The notes beneath the pieces were generated by a model that did not search any database, was not told where the DNA came from, and was given only the letters and a program-made list of their open reading frames with translations. Shown here one piece after another: positions 1 through 6,513 of a stretch of 32,533 nucleotides of DNA. The position numbers and the translations under genes are program-made. Numbering within the stretch: the stretch's first letter is position 1; every line of letters starts with the position of its first letter. This DNA is from Puniceicoccales bacterium. GTDB lineage: Bacteria; Verrucomicrobiota; Verrucomicrobiia; Opitutales; LL51. The stretch is from positions 1 to 32,533 of the forward strand of contig JAIROS010000018.1 of the NCBI GenBank assembly GCA_031257405.1, written 5' to 3'.

Positions 1-2
1 CC

Positions 3-2033
3 CTGAAGCCCATTTTGAGGACCATTTACGACGCTCCGATTACCCACGAAACGCTTATCCAGCTTTATTTTTGGATGGCGAAGTACTACATTTGCGATCT
101 TTTTTCCGTGATCGACGCCGCGATTCCCCAGGTGATCCGTAAAAATATCCCCCTTAAATTGGTGACCTATTTCCGCCTGGCATCGCCCTTAGCAGTCGCC
201 ATCGACCCCAAAAAATTGCCGAAACAGTACGAAGCTTTGGAGTTTTTGAAAAGCAATCCGTTCCTTCCGAAGGGCGAGTTTTTAAAAAAATTTTCACGCA
301 ATATCGCGGACGTTTTTTTACGTAAAAATATTGTTTACGAAGTATTTCAGCGGGAGGAGCGCGTCGCTTACGCGAATCCCGACCTCATTAATCCGGAATT
401 CCACAGCGTTCGATTGACCGGCGAGCAATTGCGGGTAGTGGAGTCCGTTGGGGAGAGTTTGCGCCAAAAAATATTTAGCGTTCATTTGCTACACGGCGTG
501 ACGGGTTCGGGGAAAACGGAAGTTTACATCGAATTGATTCGGCGGGTCCTCGCCGAGGGGGGTTCCGTACTTTACCTGCTCCCCGAATTGGCTTTAACGG
601 CGCAGGTCGTGGAAAAAATTCGTTCGCGGTTAGAGGGTTTTCGGGTATGGGTTTGGCACAGTGGGTTATCCGACGGCGAGCGCAGGGATACTTGGCTTGC
701 GGCGCTGAATAATGGGTCGATGGTGGTCGTTGGGGCGCGTTCGGCGGTATTTTTACCGCTCAATCACTTGCGATTGGTGATCGTCGACGAGGAGCATGAA
801 TCCGCTTATAAACAGGGCGAAAATCCCCGTTACCACGGCCGCGATGTGGCCATCTATCGCGCCAAATTACACCACGCAACCTGCCTACTGGGTTCCGCGA
901 CGCCGTCCATGGAATCATTTTTTAACACAAAATTCAAACATTATAAACTCGAAACCTTGCCCCAACGCATCGACCAGAGGCCATTACCGCTGGTCCACGT
1001 CGTCGACATGCGCTACGAGCCGTCGGGGGGCAACGCGGTGCTTTCGCGGCTACTTTTGAGGAAAATGGAGGAGCGTTTGGGGAGAAGGGAGCAGGTGATT
1101 TTATTTTTGAATCGCCGCGGCTATGCGACGACCGTACTTTGTCGGGGCTGTGATTTTATCGCGCTTTGTCCCCACTGCAGCCTCCCTTTGACGTTCCATA
1201 AAACCATTTCGCGCCTGATTTGCCATTTTTGCGCCCACCGGGAAGAACCGCGCAGGCGATGTCCCAAGTGTGGTTCGTCGGAAATTTTTTACAATGGCGT
1301 GGGGATACAGAGGGTGGAGCAGATGGTGCAGAAGATTTTCCCCGATGCGCCGATCGCGCGGATCGACTCCGATGTGATGGGGAAAAAACATGAATTTATT
1401 CGCATTTTAAATAATTTTCGCCGCGGGGAATTGGCGATACTTGTGGGGACGCAGATGATTGCGAAGGGATTAGATTTCCCCAATGTGACTTTAGTGGGCC
1501 TGATCAATGCCGACGGGTCGCTGAATCAGCAGGATTTTCGAGCCAATGAGAAGACATTCCAGTTACTCGTGCAAGTTGCTGGGCGATCGGGGCGCGGGGA
1601 AGCCGGTGGGGAAGTCGTGTTGCAGACCCATATCCCCGGAAATGAAACCATTTTTTTAGCCAAAAATAACAATTTTGAGGAATTTATTGCCAAGGAATTT
1701 GAGTTACGGAAGTGTTTAGGGTATCCGCCGTTTCGCCACATCATCAATTGCAATATTTCTGGGGGCGACGCTGGGGTAGCGGAGGAATTTGCTCGGGAGG
1801 CGTTTGGGAAGCCGTTGAAGTTATTATTTTCCGGGGATGTTGCGGGCGTTGAAATCCGCGGTCCCATTATTGCTCCCGTCGAAAAAATTCAGGATCGGTT
1901 TCGCTATAGCGTCCTTATTTTTACGCCGAGTGTGAGTAAAATTTGCGAAAAAATTTACAATTTCCGCCAAAAAATCCCCATACCCGCCGGCGTTACTCTA
2001 TCCATTGACGTCGATGCCTTCGATTTTTTGTGA
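3..2033 (+). CDS. priA: Primosomal replication restart helicase PriA (5' end outside window)
   Basis: PriA is a superfamily 2 DNA helicase that rebuilds replisomes at stalled forks. The frame is open to the left edge of the window and the first residues align with the inside of the PriA N-terminal DNA-binding domain, so the gene starts before base 1; the TTG at 15 is not a convincing start. Counting from that TTG, the Walker A motif GVTGSGKT is near residue 160, the DEEH box near 257 and the SATP motif follows near 295. Eight zinc-binding cysteines in four pairs (CRGC, CPHC, CHFC, CPKC) lie at about 375-425. The helicase C motifs GTQMIAKGLDFPNV and QVAGRSGRG come after. All diagnostic motifs are intact and the gene ends normally, so it is very probably functional. 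Confidence 0.96.
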   Translation: MKPILRTIYDAPITHETLIQLYFWMAKYYICDLFSVIDAAIPQVIRKNIPLKLVTYFRLASPLAVAIDPKKLPKQYEALEFLKSNPFLPKGEFLKKFSRNIADVFLRKNIVYEVFQREERVAYANPDLINPEFHSVRLTGEQLRVVESVGESLRQKIFSVHLLHGVTGSGKTEVYIELIRRVLAEGGSVLYLLPELALTAQVVEKIRSRLEGFRVWVWHSGLSDGERRDTWLAALNNGSMVVVGARSAVFLPLNHLRLVIVDEEHESAYKQGENPRYHGRDVAIYRAKLHHATCLLGSATPSMESFFNTKFKHYKLETLPQRIDQRPLPLVHVVDMRYEPSGGNAVLSRLLLRKMEERLGRREQVILFLNRRGYATTVLCRGCDFIALCPHCSLPLTFHKTISRLICHFCAHREEPRRRCPKCGSSEIFYNGVGIQRVEQMVQKIFPDAPIARIDSDVMGKKHEFIRILNNFRRGELAILVGTQMIAKGLDFPNVTLVGLINADGSLNQQDFRANEKTFQLLVQVAGRSGRGEAGGEVVLQTHIPGNETIFLAKNNNFEEFIAKEFELRKCLGYPPFRHIINCNISGGDAGVAEEFAREAFGKPLKLLFSGDVAGVEIRGPIIAPVEKIQDRFRYSVLIFTPSVSKICEKIYNFRQKIPIPAGVTLSIDVDAFDFL

Positions 2034-2034
2034 A

Positions 2035-2054
2035 AATTTTTTTTAAAAAAAATT
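2035..2054. repeat. Perfect 20-bp A/T palindrome after priA
   Basis: Two A, eight T, eight A and two T form a perfect palindrome starting two bases after the priA stop and running into the -35 box of the next gene. Its U-run could help end priA transcription, but the stem has no G or C, so it is not a standard terminator. Similar A/T palindromes occur near 2909, 7494, 7586 and 8592. Confidence 0.6.
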
Positions 2055-2081
2055 GACATCATTTACATTTTCGCAATAATA
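2053..2081 (+). promoter_or_regulatory. Sigma-70-type promoter with almost no leader
   Basis: A consensus TTGACA at 2053-2058 is followed after 17 bases by ATAATA at 2076-2081 (AATAAT one base earlier is the alternative). Transcription should start near 2087-2089, only 2-4 bases before the ATG at 2091. No Shine-Dalgarno sequence can fit between. The boxes are seen; the start site is inferred. Confidence 0.65.
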
Positions 2082-2090
2082 TGGGTTGTT

Positions 2091-2891
2091 ATGAATAAGC
2101 AATCAATAATCGTGTTGGTTTCCTGTTTTTCGATGGGAAAGGTATTTTTTGAGATCCCAGCTCAAGCAAGTTTGCTTGGAAAAGCCAAAAATGCGTTTAC
2201 TTCTAACGTTACGAAAGTAAAAAATCAAATGAAAAATGCCGTGGATGAATTCAAAAAAGGTCTAGAAAACGTTGCCGCTGTAAAAGATGATCTTCTCTCT
2301 GACATTTCTCGCTCAGAAGATAAAGATATAATACGAGTGAAGTTTACAGTGTTGAAGGAAAAAGTGAAGAATTTACGTGAAATTATGATCAATAATATGT
2401 ATAAATCGCAATTAGTTTACAATGAGACTTACAAAGAATTGGCTATGAAGGAAAAAACACTCAGGGAATATTCTAATCCCAATGCATTTTGGCTAAAGGA
2501 CGGCGGTTTGGAAGGCCTTAGTTTTCGTGGAAAGTCGGAAAAAATTAAAGGTATAGAAAGCCAAAAAGCAGCTTATAAAGCTATAATAGATGAAAATATG
2601 TCGAGAGGTGACAAAATTAAGCAGATGGCAAAATGGAATGCAAGTTTACCTTTTTCAGTTTGCTGTAGGCTAATTGAAAAAGATTGTGAAGAACTTTCTT
2701 CGCTACAGGATGCGGTTTCCGGAGCTTTAGCAGATTTAAAATCATCACTTGATGACACGCGTGTTTTTAGCGGTGACGAGGCGATTAACGAGATTCACAA
2801 AAAATATAGAGCCTTAGAAGTTTCGTGTGCTTTACTTTCACAGAAAGAGTTTTTTGATGATATTCTAGGTGTTCGCGAATGGCGTAATTAA
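2091..2891 (+). CDS. Unrecognised secreted helical protein, 266 aa
   Basis: No family is recognised. The N-terminus looks like a Sec signal peptide: a lysine at residue 3, a hydrophobic stretch at about 5-20 and an AQA cleavage site near residue 26. The mature part is rich in Lys, Glu, Asn and Ala and reads as long amphipathic helices, probably coiled coil, with a Cys pair near the middle of the second half. It has no transmembrane segment after the signal. It is visibly more AT-rich than the neighbouring priA and uses more AAA/GAT/TTA codons, which would fit a young or acquired gene or a fast-evolving host-interaction protein. It stands alone behind its own strong promoter, between plus-strand priA and convergent ispF. 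A role as an exported structural or effector protein is only a guess. Confidence 0.8.
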   Translation: MNKQSIIVLVSCFSMGKVFFEIPAQASLLGKAKNAFTSNVTKVKNQMKNAVDEFKKGLENVAAVKDDLLSDISRSEDKDIIRVKFTVLKEKVKNLREIMINNMYKSQLVYNETYKELAMKEKTLREYSNPNAFWLKDGGLEGLSFRGKSEKIKGIESQKAAYKAIIDENMSRGDKIKQMAKWNASLPFSVCCRLIEKDCEELSSLQDAVSGALADLKSSLDDTRVFSGDEAINEIHKKYRALEVSCALLSQKEFFDDILGVREWRN

Positions 2892-3022
2892 GATAGGCTG
2901 TGAATTAGAAAATTTTTTTTAAATTTCTTATCATTTTTGGTAAGGAATTTTTATTTATTTCGCCCAATGTTCGATATGGCTTTCGGAATGCCAAAATTTT
3001 TTTGTGAATTTTATAAAAAAAA

Positions 3023-3508
3023 TTACTTAAATTTTTCCAGTAAACATGTGGCAAAACAGGCGATGGCCTTGCGTTTACCGGTGGCGCCGAGGCCCTCGCT
3101 GGTCGTCGCTTTAATGCCTATCCGATCCCCAGCTACCCCCAAAATTCCTCCCAATGCACAGCGCATGCCCACCAAATGGGACGCCAAATGAGGTTCCTGG
3201 GCGATGATGGTGCTGTCGACGTTGATAACGCGGAAGAAACGCGATAAAATTTCCCGTTCATAAATCGTCCGCAGCATTTGTGTCGAGTCGATGCCCGCCG
3301 TTTTAGGGTCTGTATCGGGGAAAAATTGTCCGATGTCGGGTAAGGCGAGCGCCCCGAGTAGCGCATCCGTAATCGCGTGGCACAGGCAATCCGCGTCGGA
3401 ATGCCCCACTAAACCTTTTTTGAACGGAATTTCAACGCCGCCCAGTATGAGTTTGCGGCCGGGTTCGAGGCGGTGAATGTCGTAGCCGTTGCCGATTCTC
3501 AGTTCCAT
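3023..3508 (-). CDS. ispF: 2-C-methyl-D-erythritol 2,4-cyclodiphosphate synthase IspF
   Basis: IspF converts CDP-methylerythritol 2-phosphate to the cyclic diphosphate in the MEP route to isoprenoids. The 161-residue length is normal for a stand-alone IspF. The metal-binding motif GYDIHR lies at residues 8-13, and GHSDADCLCHAITDALLGAL follows, with the conserved Asp and His. FPDTDP comes at about 62 and the C-terminal TTSEGLG(A)TG motif near 135. I chose the ATG at 3508 because the protein then begins MELRIGNGYD, as the family does; the frame is open further upstream but that part is the 3' end of the pseudouridine synthase gene. The start overlaps that gene by ten bases, so the two are probably translationally coupled. 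IspD and the other MEP enzymes are not in the window. Confidence 0.95.
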   Translation of the reverse strand: MELRIGNGYDIHRLEPGRKLILGGVEIPFKKGLVGHSDADCLCHAITDALLGALALPDIGQFFPDTDPKTAGIDSTQMLRTIYEREILSRFFRVINVDSTIIAQEPHLASHLVGMRCALGGILGVAGDRIGIKATTSEGLGATGKRKAIACFATCLLEKFK

Positions 3509-4167
3509 TTTGCCATAATTTTTTGCATCGCCCTGAGTTTTTCCGGCCAAGGGGCTTCGATGGTCACTCCGCTGCCCTCCAGCGAAAAATGAAGTTTTGC
3601 CAGGTGAATGCAAATCGAATTGTAAAAAATTTGGGGCGGACCTTTGCGATTTTGTTTTACATTTTTTTTAAAATCCGCCAGGGATGGCACGGCGATTTGG
3701 GCGTAGATATTTTCTCCAAAAATGGGGATACCTACTTCGTGGGCGTGCAAGCGGATTTGGTGGCGGCGGAGCAAAGTCGTTTCCGCGGACCACAGGGTAT
3801 GTGATTTTGAGGCCTCGATTTTTTTAAATTTTGTAAAAGTTTTTTTACCCGTCCGGCGCGAGACAACCATGCGATTTTCCTGGCGGTGTGGTGCTAGGGG
3901 GAGGTCGCAAGCGATTTCGTCGGCCAAAAACGCGACCGTCTTTGCGATGAGCATAAACCGAAAGGCCATCTGATCGGAACCAAAAGCGTTGCGCAACGCG
4001 GCGGTTATCGTTTTATTTTCCCCAAATAGGGCGATGCCGCTCAATTCTGGATCGAGGGGATAGATGGGGCTCGCGCTGGGAAAAGAAATCTCCCCGTTCG
4101 CCGGCTTGCTGACAGCGATGTAGCCGTTTTCTTGCCTGAGTATTTCCACTATTTTTTCGTCGACCAT
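3499..4167 (-). CDS. Divergent RluA-family pseudouridine synthase
   Basis: The family isomerises uridine to pseudouridine in rRNA or tRNA. The 222-residue protein has the RluA core without an S4 RNA-binding domain. VSKPA near residue 20 is the usual entry strand. PLDPELSG at 37-44 matches the catalytic HRLDxxTSG motif: the nucleophilic Asp39 is kept, but the usual His and Arg before it are Tyr36 and Pro37. RRHQIRLHAHEVGIPIFGE near 140 matches the RTHQIRVH...PIxGD motif. The KxYxA segment is also poorly kept. The protein is therefore either a diverged subfamily member or weakened in activity; its substrate cannot be told. The gene overlaps ispF by ten bases. A 215-bp tandem duplication covers its first 42 codons and upstream region, leaving a 5' fragment at 4257-4382. 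Confidence 0.8.
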   Translation of the reverse strand: MVDEKIVEILRQENGYIAVSKPANGEISFPSASPIYPLDPELSGIALFGENKTITAALRNAFGSDQMAFRFMLIAKTVAFLADEIACDLPLAPHRQENRMVVSRRTGKKTFTKFKKIEASKSHTLWSAETTLLRRHQIRLHAHEVGIPIFGENIYAQIAVPSLADFKKNVKQNRKGPPQIFYNSICIHLAKLHFSLEGSGVTIEAPWPEKLRAMQKIMAKWN

Positions 4168-4256
4168 GCGAGCTTCCGAAACCCACTATAGCGCCAATCG
4201 GAGGACTACAACGCCAATTTTGGGATAAAAAAATTTGCTAAGGAGCGAAAATTTTG

Positions 4257-4382
4257 CAATTCTGGATCGAGGGGATAAACGGGGCTCGCGCCGGGAATGG
4301 AAAGCTCCCCGTCCGCCGGCTTGCTGACAGCGATATAACCGTTTTCTTGCCTGAGTATTTCCACTATTTTTTCGCCAACCAT
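4257..4382 (-). pseudogene. 5' fragment (42 codons) of the rluA-like gene
   Basis: This is the duplicated beginning of the gene at 3499-4167. It keeps the ATG and an uninterrupted frame for 42 codons up to the catalytic PLDPEL, then runs into the copied intergenic sequence. Six of the 42 residues differ from the intact copy. It can make no complete enzyme. Confidence 0.85.
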
Positions 4383-4454
4383 GCGAGCTTCCGAAACCCA
4401 CTATAGCGCCAATCGGAGGACTACAACGCCAATTTTGGGATAAAAAAATTTGCT

Positions 4455-4460
4455 AAGGAG
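4455..4460 (+). promoter_or_regulatory. Shine-Dalgarno site fixing a TTG start
   Basis: AAGGAG lies eight bases before the TTG at 4469. It supports TTG as the start of the first prepilin gene, since the only nearby ATG (codon 19) falls inside the prepilin cleavage motif. The identical site in the upstream duplicate unit (4240-4245) leads only into the rluA-like gene fragment. Confidence 0.75.
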
Positions 4461-4468
4461 CGAAAATT

Positions 4469-5110
4469 TTGCAAATTCTTCCGCAGGTGGGAAAAGTAAA
4501 GCAAAAGTCAGGGTTCACACTCATGGAGCTCGTCACCGCCATCGCCCTGCTATCCGTATTTTTGGTGTTTTTGTTGAAGTTGAATTTTTCGGCGCAAAGT
4601 GCTCACCAAGCGGTCAGTTCGGCGATAAAAATTTTGGCTTCGAGTCTGGATAGCGCGCGTTTACGGGCCATTGGCGATAACAATTTTACCTGCCTCGCCA
4701 TCGATACCGCTTCGACCTACAAATTCCGCCGGATCGCCCTTTATCGGAGGGAAAGGGATGATTCTTGGGCCGCAGAACAAGTCGTCATGCTCCCCGAACG
4801 GACTTTTATTATACCCATCGGCGAATTGTCGCGCTACTTGGGTGGTCGGGATCTGTCCCCCTACGCCTACGCGGAAGAGCCCTTGCGCATCAATGGGGAG
4901 GCGGTCGATTGCTACAGTTTTATTTTTGATCGGCAGGGGATTTTGTGCAATGGGGAGCGGAATAATGCGATCATCGCCATTGGCTACGGGGCGAGTCGGG
5001 ACGGGAGTGTGCAGATGGATAGCGATTCTCCTTTGATGGGGGTACTCGTTGTACCGGCGGGGCAGCAGGTGATTTTGGAGTCCAGAGCGGCGATAACGGA
5101 GGCGATATGA
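4469..5110 (+). CDS. Prepilin-type protein (pseudopilin), 213 aa
   Basis: The N-terminus is a type IV/type II prepilin leader: a short basic head, cleavage after Gly15 in KSGFTLMEL, Glu at mature position 5 and a hydrophobic helix of about 20 residues. Prepilin peptidase would cut and methylate the new Phe. The globular part has a few beta-like stretches and two cysteines (in VDCYSF and GILCNG) that could pair. Type II secretion minor pseudopilins (GspH/GspI type) and the prepilin cassettes of Verrucomicrobiota are the closest ideas; I cannot place it more exactly. Translation starts at TTG with a good AAGGAG site. Its TGA overlaps the next ATG as ATGA at 5107-5110, starting a chain of three such overlaps. 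No peptidase, ATPase or secretin gene lies nearby. Confidence 0.85.
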   Translation: MQILPQVGKVKQKSGFTLMELVTAIALLSVFLVFLLKLNFSAQSAHQAVSSAIKILASSLDSARLRAIGDNNFTCLAIDTASTYKFRRIALYRRERDDSWAAEQVVMLPERTFIIPIGELSRYLGGRDLSPYAYAEEPLRINGEAVDCYSFIFDRQGILCNGERNNAIIAIGYGASRDGSVQMDSDSPLMGVLVVPAGQQVILESRAAITEAI

Positions 5111-5247
5111 AGCGAGGGTTTTCGTTATTGGAAGTGGTATTGGCGATTGGAATTTTGGGCGTGTCACTGCCCGTATTGCTGACTTACATGGCGGAGAACG
5201 CAGGCGAGAAATTTTCAATCCAAAAAGCAATAAAAAAGGCGGTATGA
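5107..5247 (+). CDS. Mini-prepilin, first truncated copy (46 aa)
   Basis: A complete short frame holding only the prepilin leader MKRG, the cleavage site before FSLLE, the hydrophobic helix and a 13-residue polar tail. Its first 33 codons are almost identical to the start of the full gene at 5381. A GGAGG lies five bases before the ATG. Both ends are ATGA overlaps, with the gene before and with the second copy. The tail resembles the last codons of the 4469 gene, so the unit looks like a duplication that joined the 5' end of one prepilin gene to the 3' end of the other. It may be made as a processed membrane peptide or may only be a duplication by-product. Confidence 0.55.
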   Translation: MKRGFSLLEVVLAIGILGVSLPVLLTYMAENAGEKFSIQKAIKKAV

Positions 5248-5384
5248 AGCGAGGATTTTCGTTATTGGAGGTGGTGTTAGCGGTCGGAATTTTGGGCGTG
5301 TCGCTGCCCGTATTGCTGACTTACATGGCGGAAAGCGCAGGCGAGAAATTTTCAGTCCAAAAAGCAATAAAGGAGGCGGTATGA
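5244..5384 (+). CDS. Mini-prepilin, second truncated copy (46 aa)
   Basis: The same architecture as the copy at 5107: leader MKRG, FSLLE cleavage region, one hydrophobic helix and a short tail ending KEAV. It differs from the first copy by a few residues (for example Val for Ile in the helix and Ser for Asn after it) and has no internal stop. It begins inside the stop of the first copy and ends inside the start of the full gene, each time as ATGA. Its upstream site is weaker (AAGGCGGT). Frame, cleavage motif and stop are all preserved, which is compatible with selection, with gene conversion or with very recent origin. Confidence 0.55.
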   Translation: MKRGFSLLEVVLAVGILGVSLPVLLTYMAESAGEKFSVQKAIKEAV

Positions 5385-5824
5385 AGCGAGGATTTTCGTT
5401 ATTAGAAGTGGTGTTAGCGATTGGAATTTTAGGCGTGTCACTGCCCGTGTTGCTGACTTACATGGCGGAAAGCGCAGGCGATACAGAGAAGCGGGTCTGG
5501 GAAATACTTGCAGCCAACGCGGAAAAAAATGTGCAAAATGTGTTAAATATGACCCCCAAAGCGCCGGTCCTGGACGCAGACCATCGGGCTTATTGCGGCT
5601 ATAAAAACGGAACTTTTTCCATAACCGACCAGCCGGACGATTTCGACGGGCCAGTATTTGTATTGCGGCGCGAAGCGGTGGAAATGGCGGCTAACGGGTG
5701 TGTGGAACGGACAATTTACGCGCTCTATCCCTGGGATAAAAAGAAAAAAATTCCCCTGCTCAACCGCGCCCACGGAGAAGTCGTCCAATCCGTTGTGCTG
5801 GCGAATTTAGGGGCGTTAGCGTAA
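5381..5824 (+). CDS. Prepilin-type protein (GspI/PilV-like size), 147 aa
   Basis: Leader MKRG, cleavage before FSLLEVV with Glu at mature position 5, and a hydrophobic helix VVLAIGILGVSLPVLLTY define a pseudopilin. A GGAGG sits five bases before the ATG, which overlaps the stop of the preceding mini-prepilin. The rest is a small soluble domain with two cysteines (YCGY and NGCV). The present stop (TAA at 5822) may be secondary: a downstream repeat at 6176-6268 carries what looks like the former C-terminus with TGG in place of this TAA and 24 further codons. The protein may thus be shortened by about 23 residues. It would act in a pilus-like or type II secretion structure with the 4469 product. 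Confidence 0.8.
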   Translation: MKRGFSLLEVVLAIGILGVSLPVLLTYMAESAGDTEKRVWEILAANAEKNVQNVLNMTPKAPVLDADHRAYCGYKNGTFSITDQPDDFDGPVFVLRREAVEMAANGCVERTIYALYPWDKKKKIPLLNRAHGEVVQSVVLANLGALA

Positions 5825-6381
5825 ATCGAGGAGGTCGTTTTGGGGCCACATTACGGTTACGGGCGGAGGTCAGGCCAAATGTAAAGCGTCCTGAGTTTGC
5901 GCAAAAGTATCAATTTCTGCCTGCGGGAATATTTAAAAATAATTTGAACGGAGCCGCCGCCAATTCCTACGGTGCCATGGCCGCCTCGATTCTGATGTCC
6001 CTCGGCCCACACACAAAGCGTCCGAGTCTGCGCAAAAATGTCAATTTCTGCCGGGAATATTTAAAAATAATTTGAACAAAACCGCCGCCAATTCCTACGG
6101 TGCCATGGCCGCCCCGATTCTGATGTCCCTCAGCCCACGTAAAGCGTCCTAACATCTGCACAAAAGTGTCAATTGGCGAATTTAGGATCGTTGGCATGGA
6201 TCGAGGGGGTCGTTTTGGGGCGCATTGCGGCCATGGACGGAGGTCAGGCCAAACGTAAAGCGTCCTGAGTCTGCGCAAAAATGTCAATTTCTGCCTGCGG
6301 GAATATTTAAAAATAATTTAAACGGAGCCGCCGCCAATTCCTACGGTGCCATGGCCGCCTCGATTCTGATGTCCCTCGGGC
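5802..6381. repeat. Decaying repeat array downstream of the prepilin genes
   Basis: Four copies of a block of about 36-127 bp can be aligned, marked by the word AAAGCGTCC at 5883, 6015, 6140 and 6257 (the second with a shortened interior, the third broken off after 36 bp). A larger unit, which also includes the last codons of the prepilin gene, is present at 5802-6007 and 6177-6381. Indels and substitutions have destroyed most frames. This fills most of the 690 bp between the prepilin gene and the antiporter gene; no other gene is evident. Confidence 0.9.
6176..6268 (+). pseudogene. Preserved remnant of the former 3' end of the prepilin gene
   Basis: Aligned with the end of the gene at 5381, this copy reads on through ANLGSLAW where the intact gene now has a stop, for 30 codons up to a TGA. 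The reading is free of stops and looks protein-like (IEGVVLGRIAAMDGG). In the copy adjoining the intact gene the same stretch carries a TAA and a one-base indel. The inference is that this copy is closer to the ancestral C-terminus. Confidence 0.5.
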
Positions 6382-6437
6382 CCACCCAAATCTCCCCAGC
6401 GCCTGCTTGTCCGGAAAATAATGGCGGATTTTTTTGA
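6225..6437 (+). other. Possible remnant of a further gene of the prepilin operon
   Basis: A frame of 70 codons from a TTG runs through the last repeat copy and ends with GGFF. The central part GAAANSYGAMAASILMSLG has ordinary coding-like composition and is also open in the first repeat copy. There is no prepilin leader, no clear ribosome site and no recognised family. The three differences I can compare between copies include two amino-acid changes, so there is no sign of constraint. Probably not a functional gene. Confidence 0.25.
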
Positions 6438-6513
6438 AAAAAAATAAAAAATAGGGTAAAGGTAGCGATATGGGGTTGCAAATTTTTCCATTTCATTTTT
6501 TTGGGTAAACGGA

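Larger units (their letters stand above)
4042..4474. repeat. Tandem duplication over the 5' end of the rluA-like gene and the divergent prepilin start
   Basis: Two units with a period of 215 bp (4042-4256 and 4257-4474). The last 80 or so bases of each are identical, including a Shine-Dalgarno AAGGAG and the TTG used by the prepilin gene. The coding part differs at several positions. Unit 1 belongs to the intact pseudouridine synthase gene; unit 2 is a decaying copy and provides the functional ribosome-binding site of the prepilin gene. Confidence 0.93.
5107..5487 (+). repeat. Three tandem copies of a prepilin gene 5' end, period 137 bp
   Basis: Starts at 5107, 5244 and 5381 are exactly 137 bp apart. 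Units 1 and 2 are full; unit 3 matches for about 107 bp to the AG of SAG and then continues into the rest of the 147-codon gene. Because 137 is not a multiple of three, each copy shifts frame and is closed by the TGA that overlaps the next ATG. Confidence 0.95.

Noticed and set aside
3-60. PriA with a natural N-terminal truncation
   Set aside because: The frame is open to base 1 and aligns inside the PriA N-terminal domain, so the missing part lies simply outside the window.
3506-3613. Longer ispF start 35 codons upstream
   Set aside because: Those codons lie within the pseudouridine synthase gene, and IspF proteins begin a few residues before GYDIHR.
5967-6287. Minus-strand frame of 106 codons in the repeat array
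   Set aside because: It is repeat-derived, contains two copies of the same words and matches no family; the plus-strand reading explains the sequence as prepilin gene remnants.
5802-6381. Repeat cluster as CRISPR array
   Set aside because: Repeats are over 100 bp, differ in length, abut each other and include gene fragments. There are no regular unique spacers and no cas genes.
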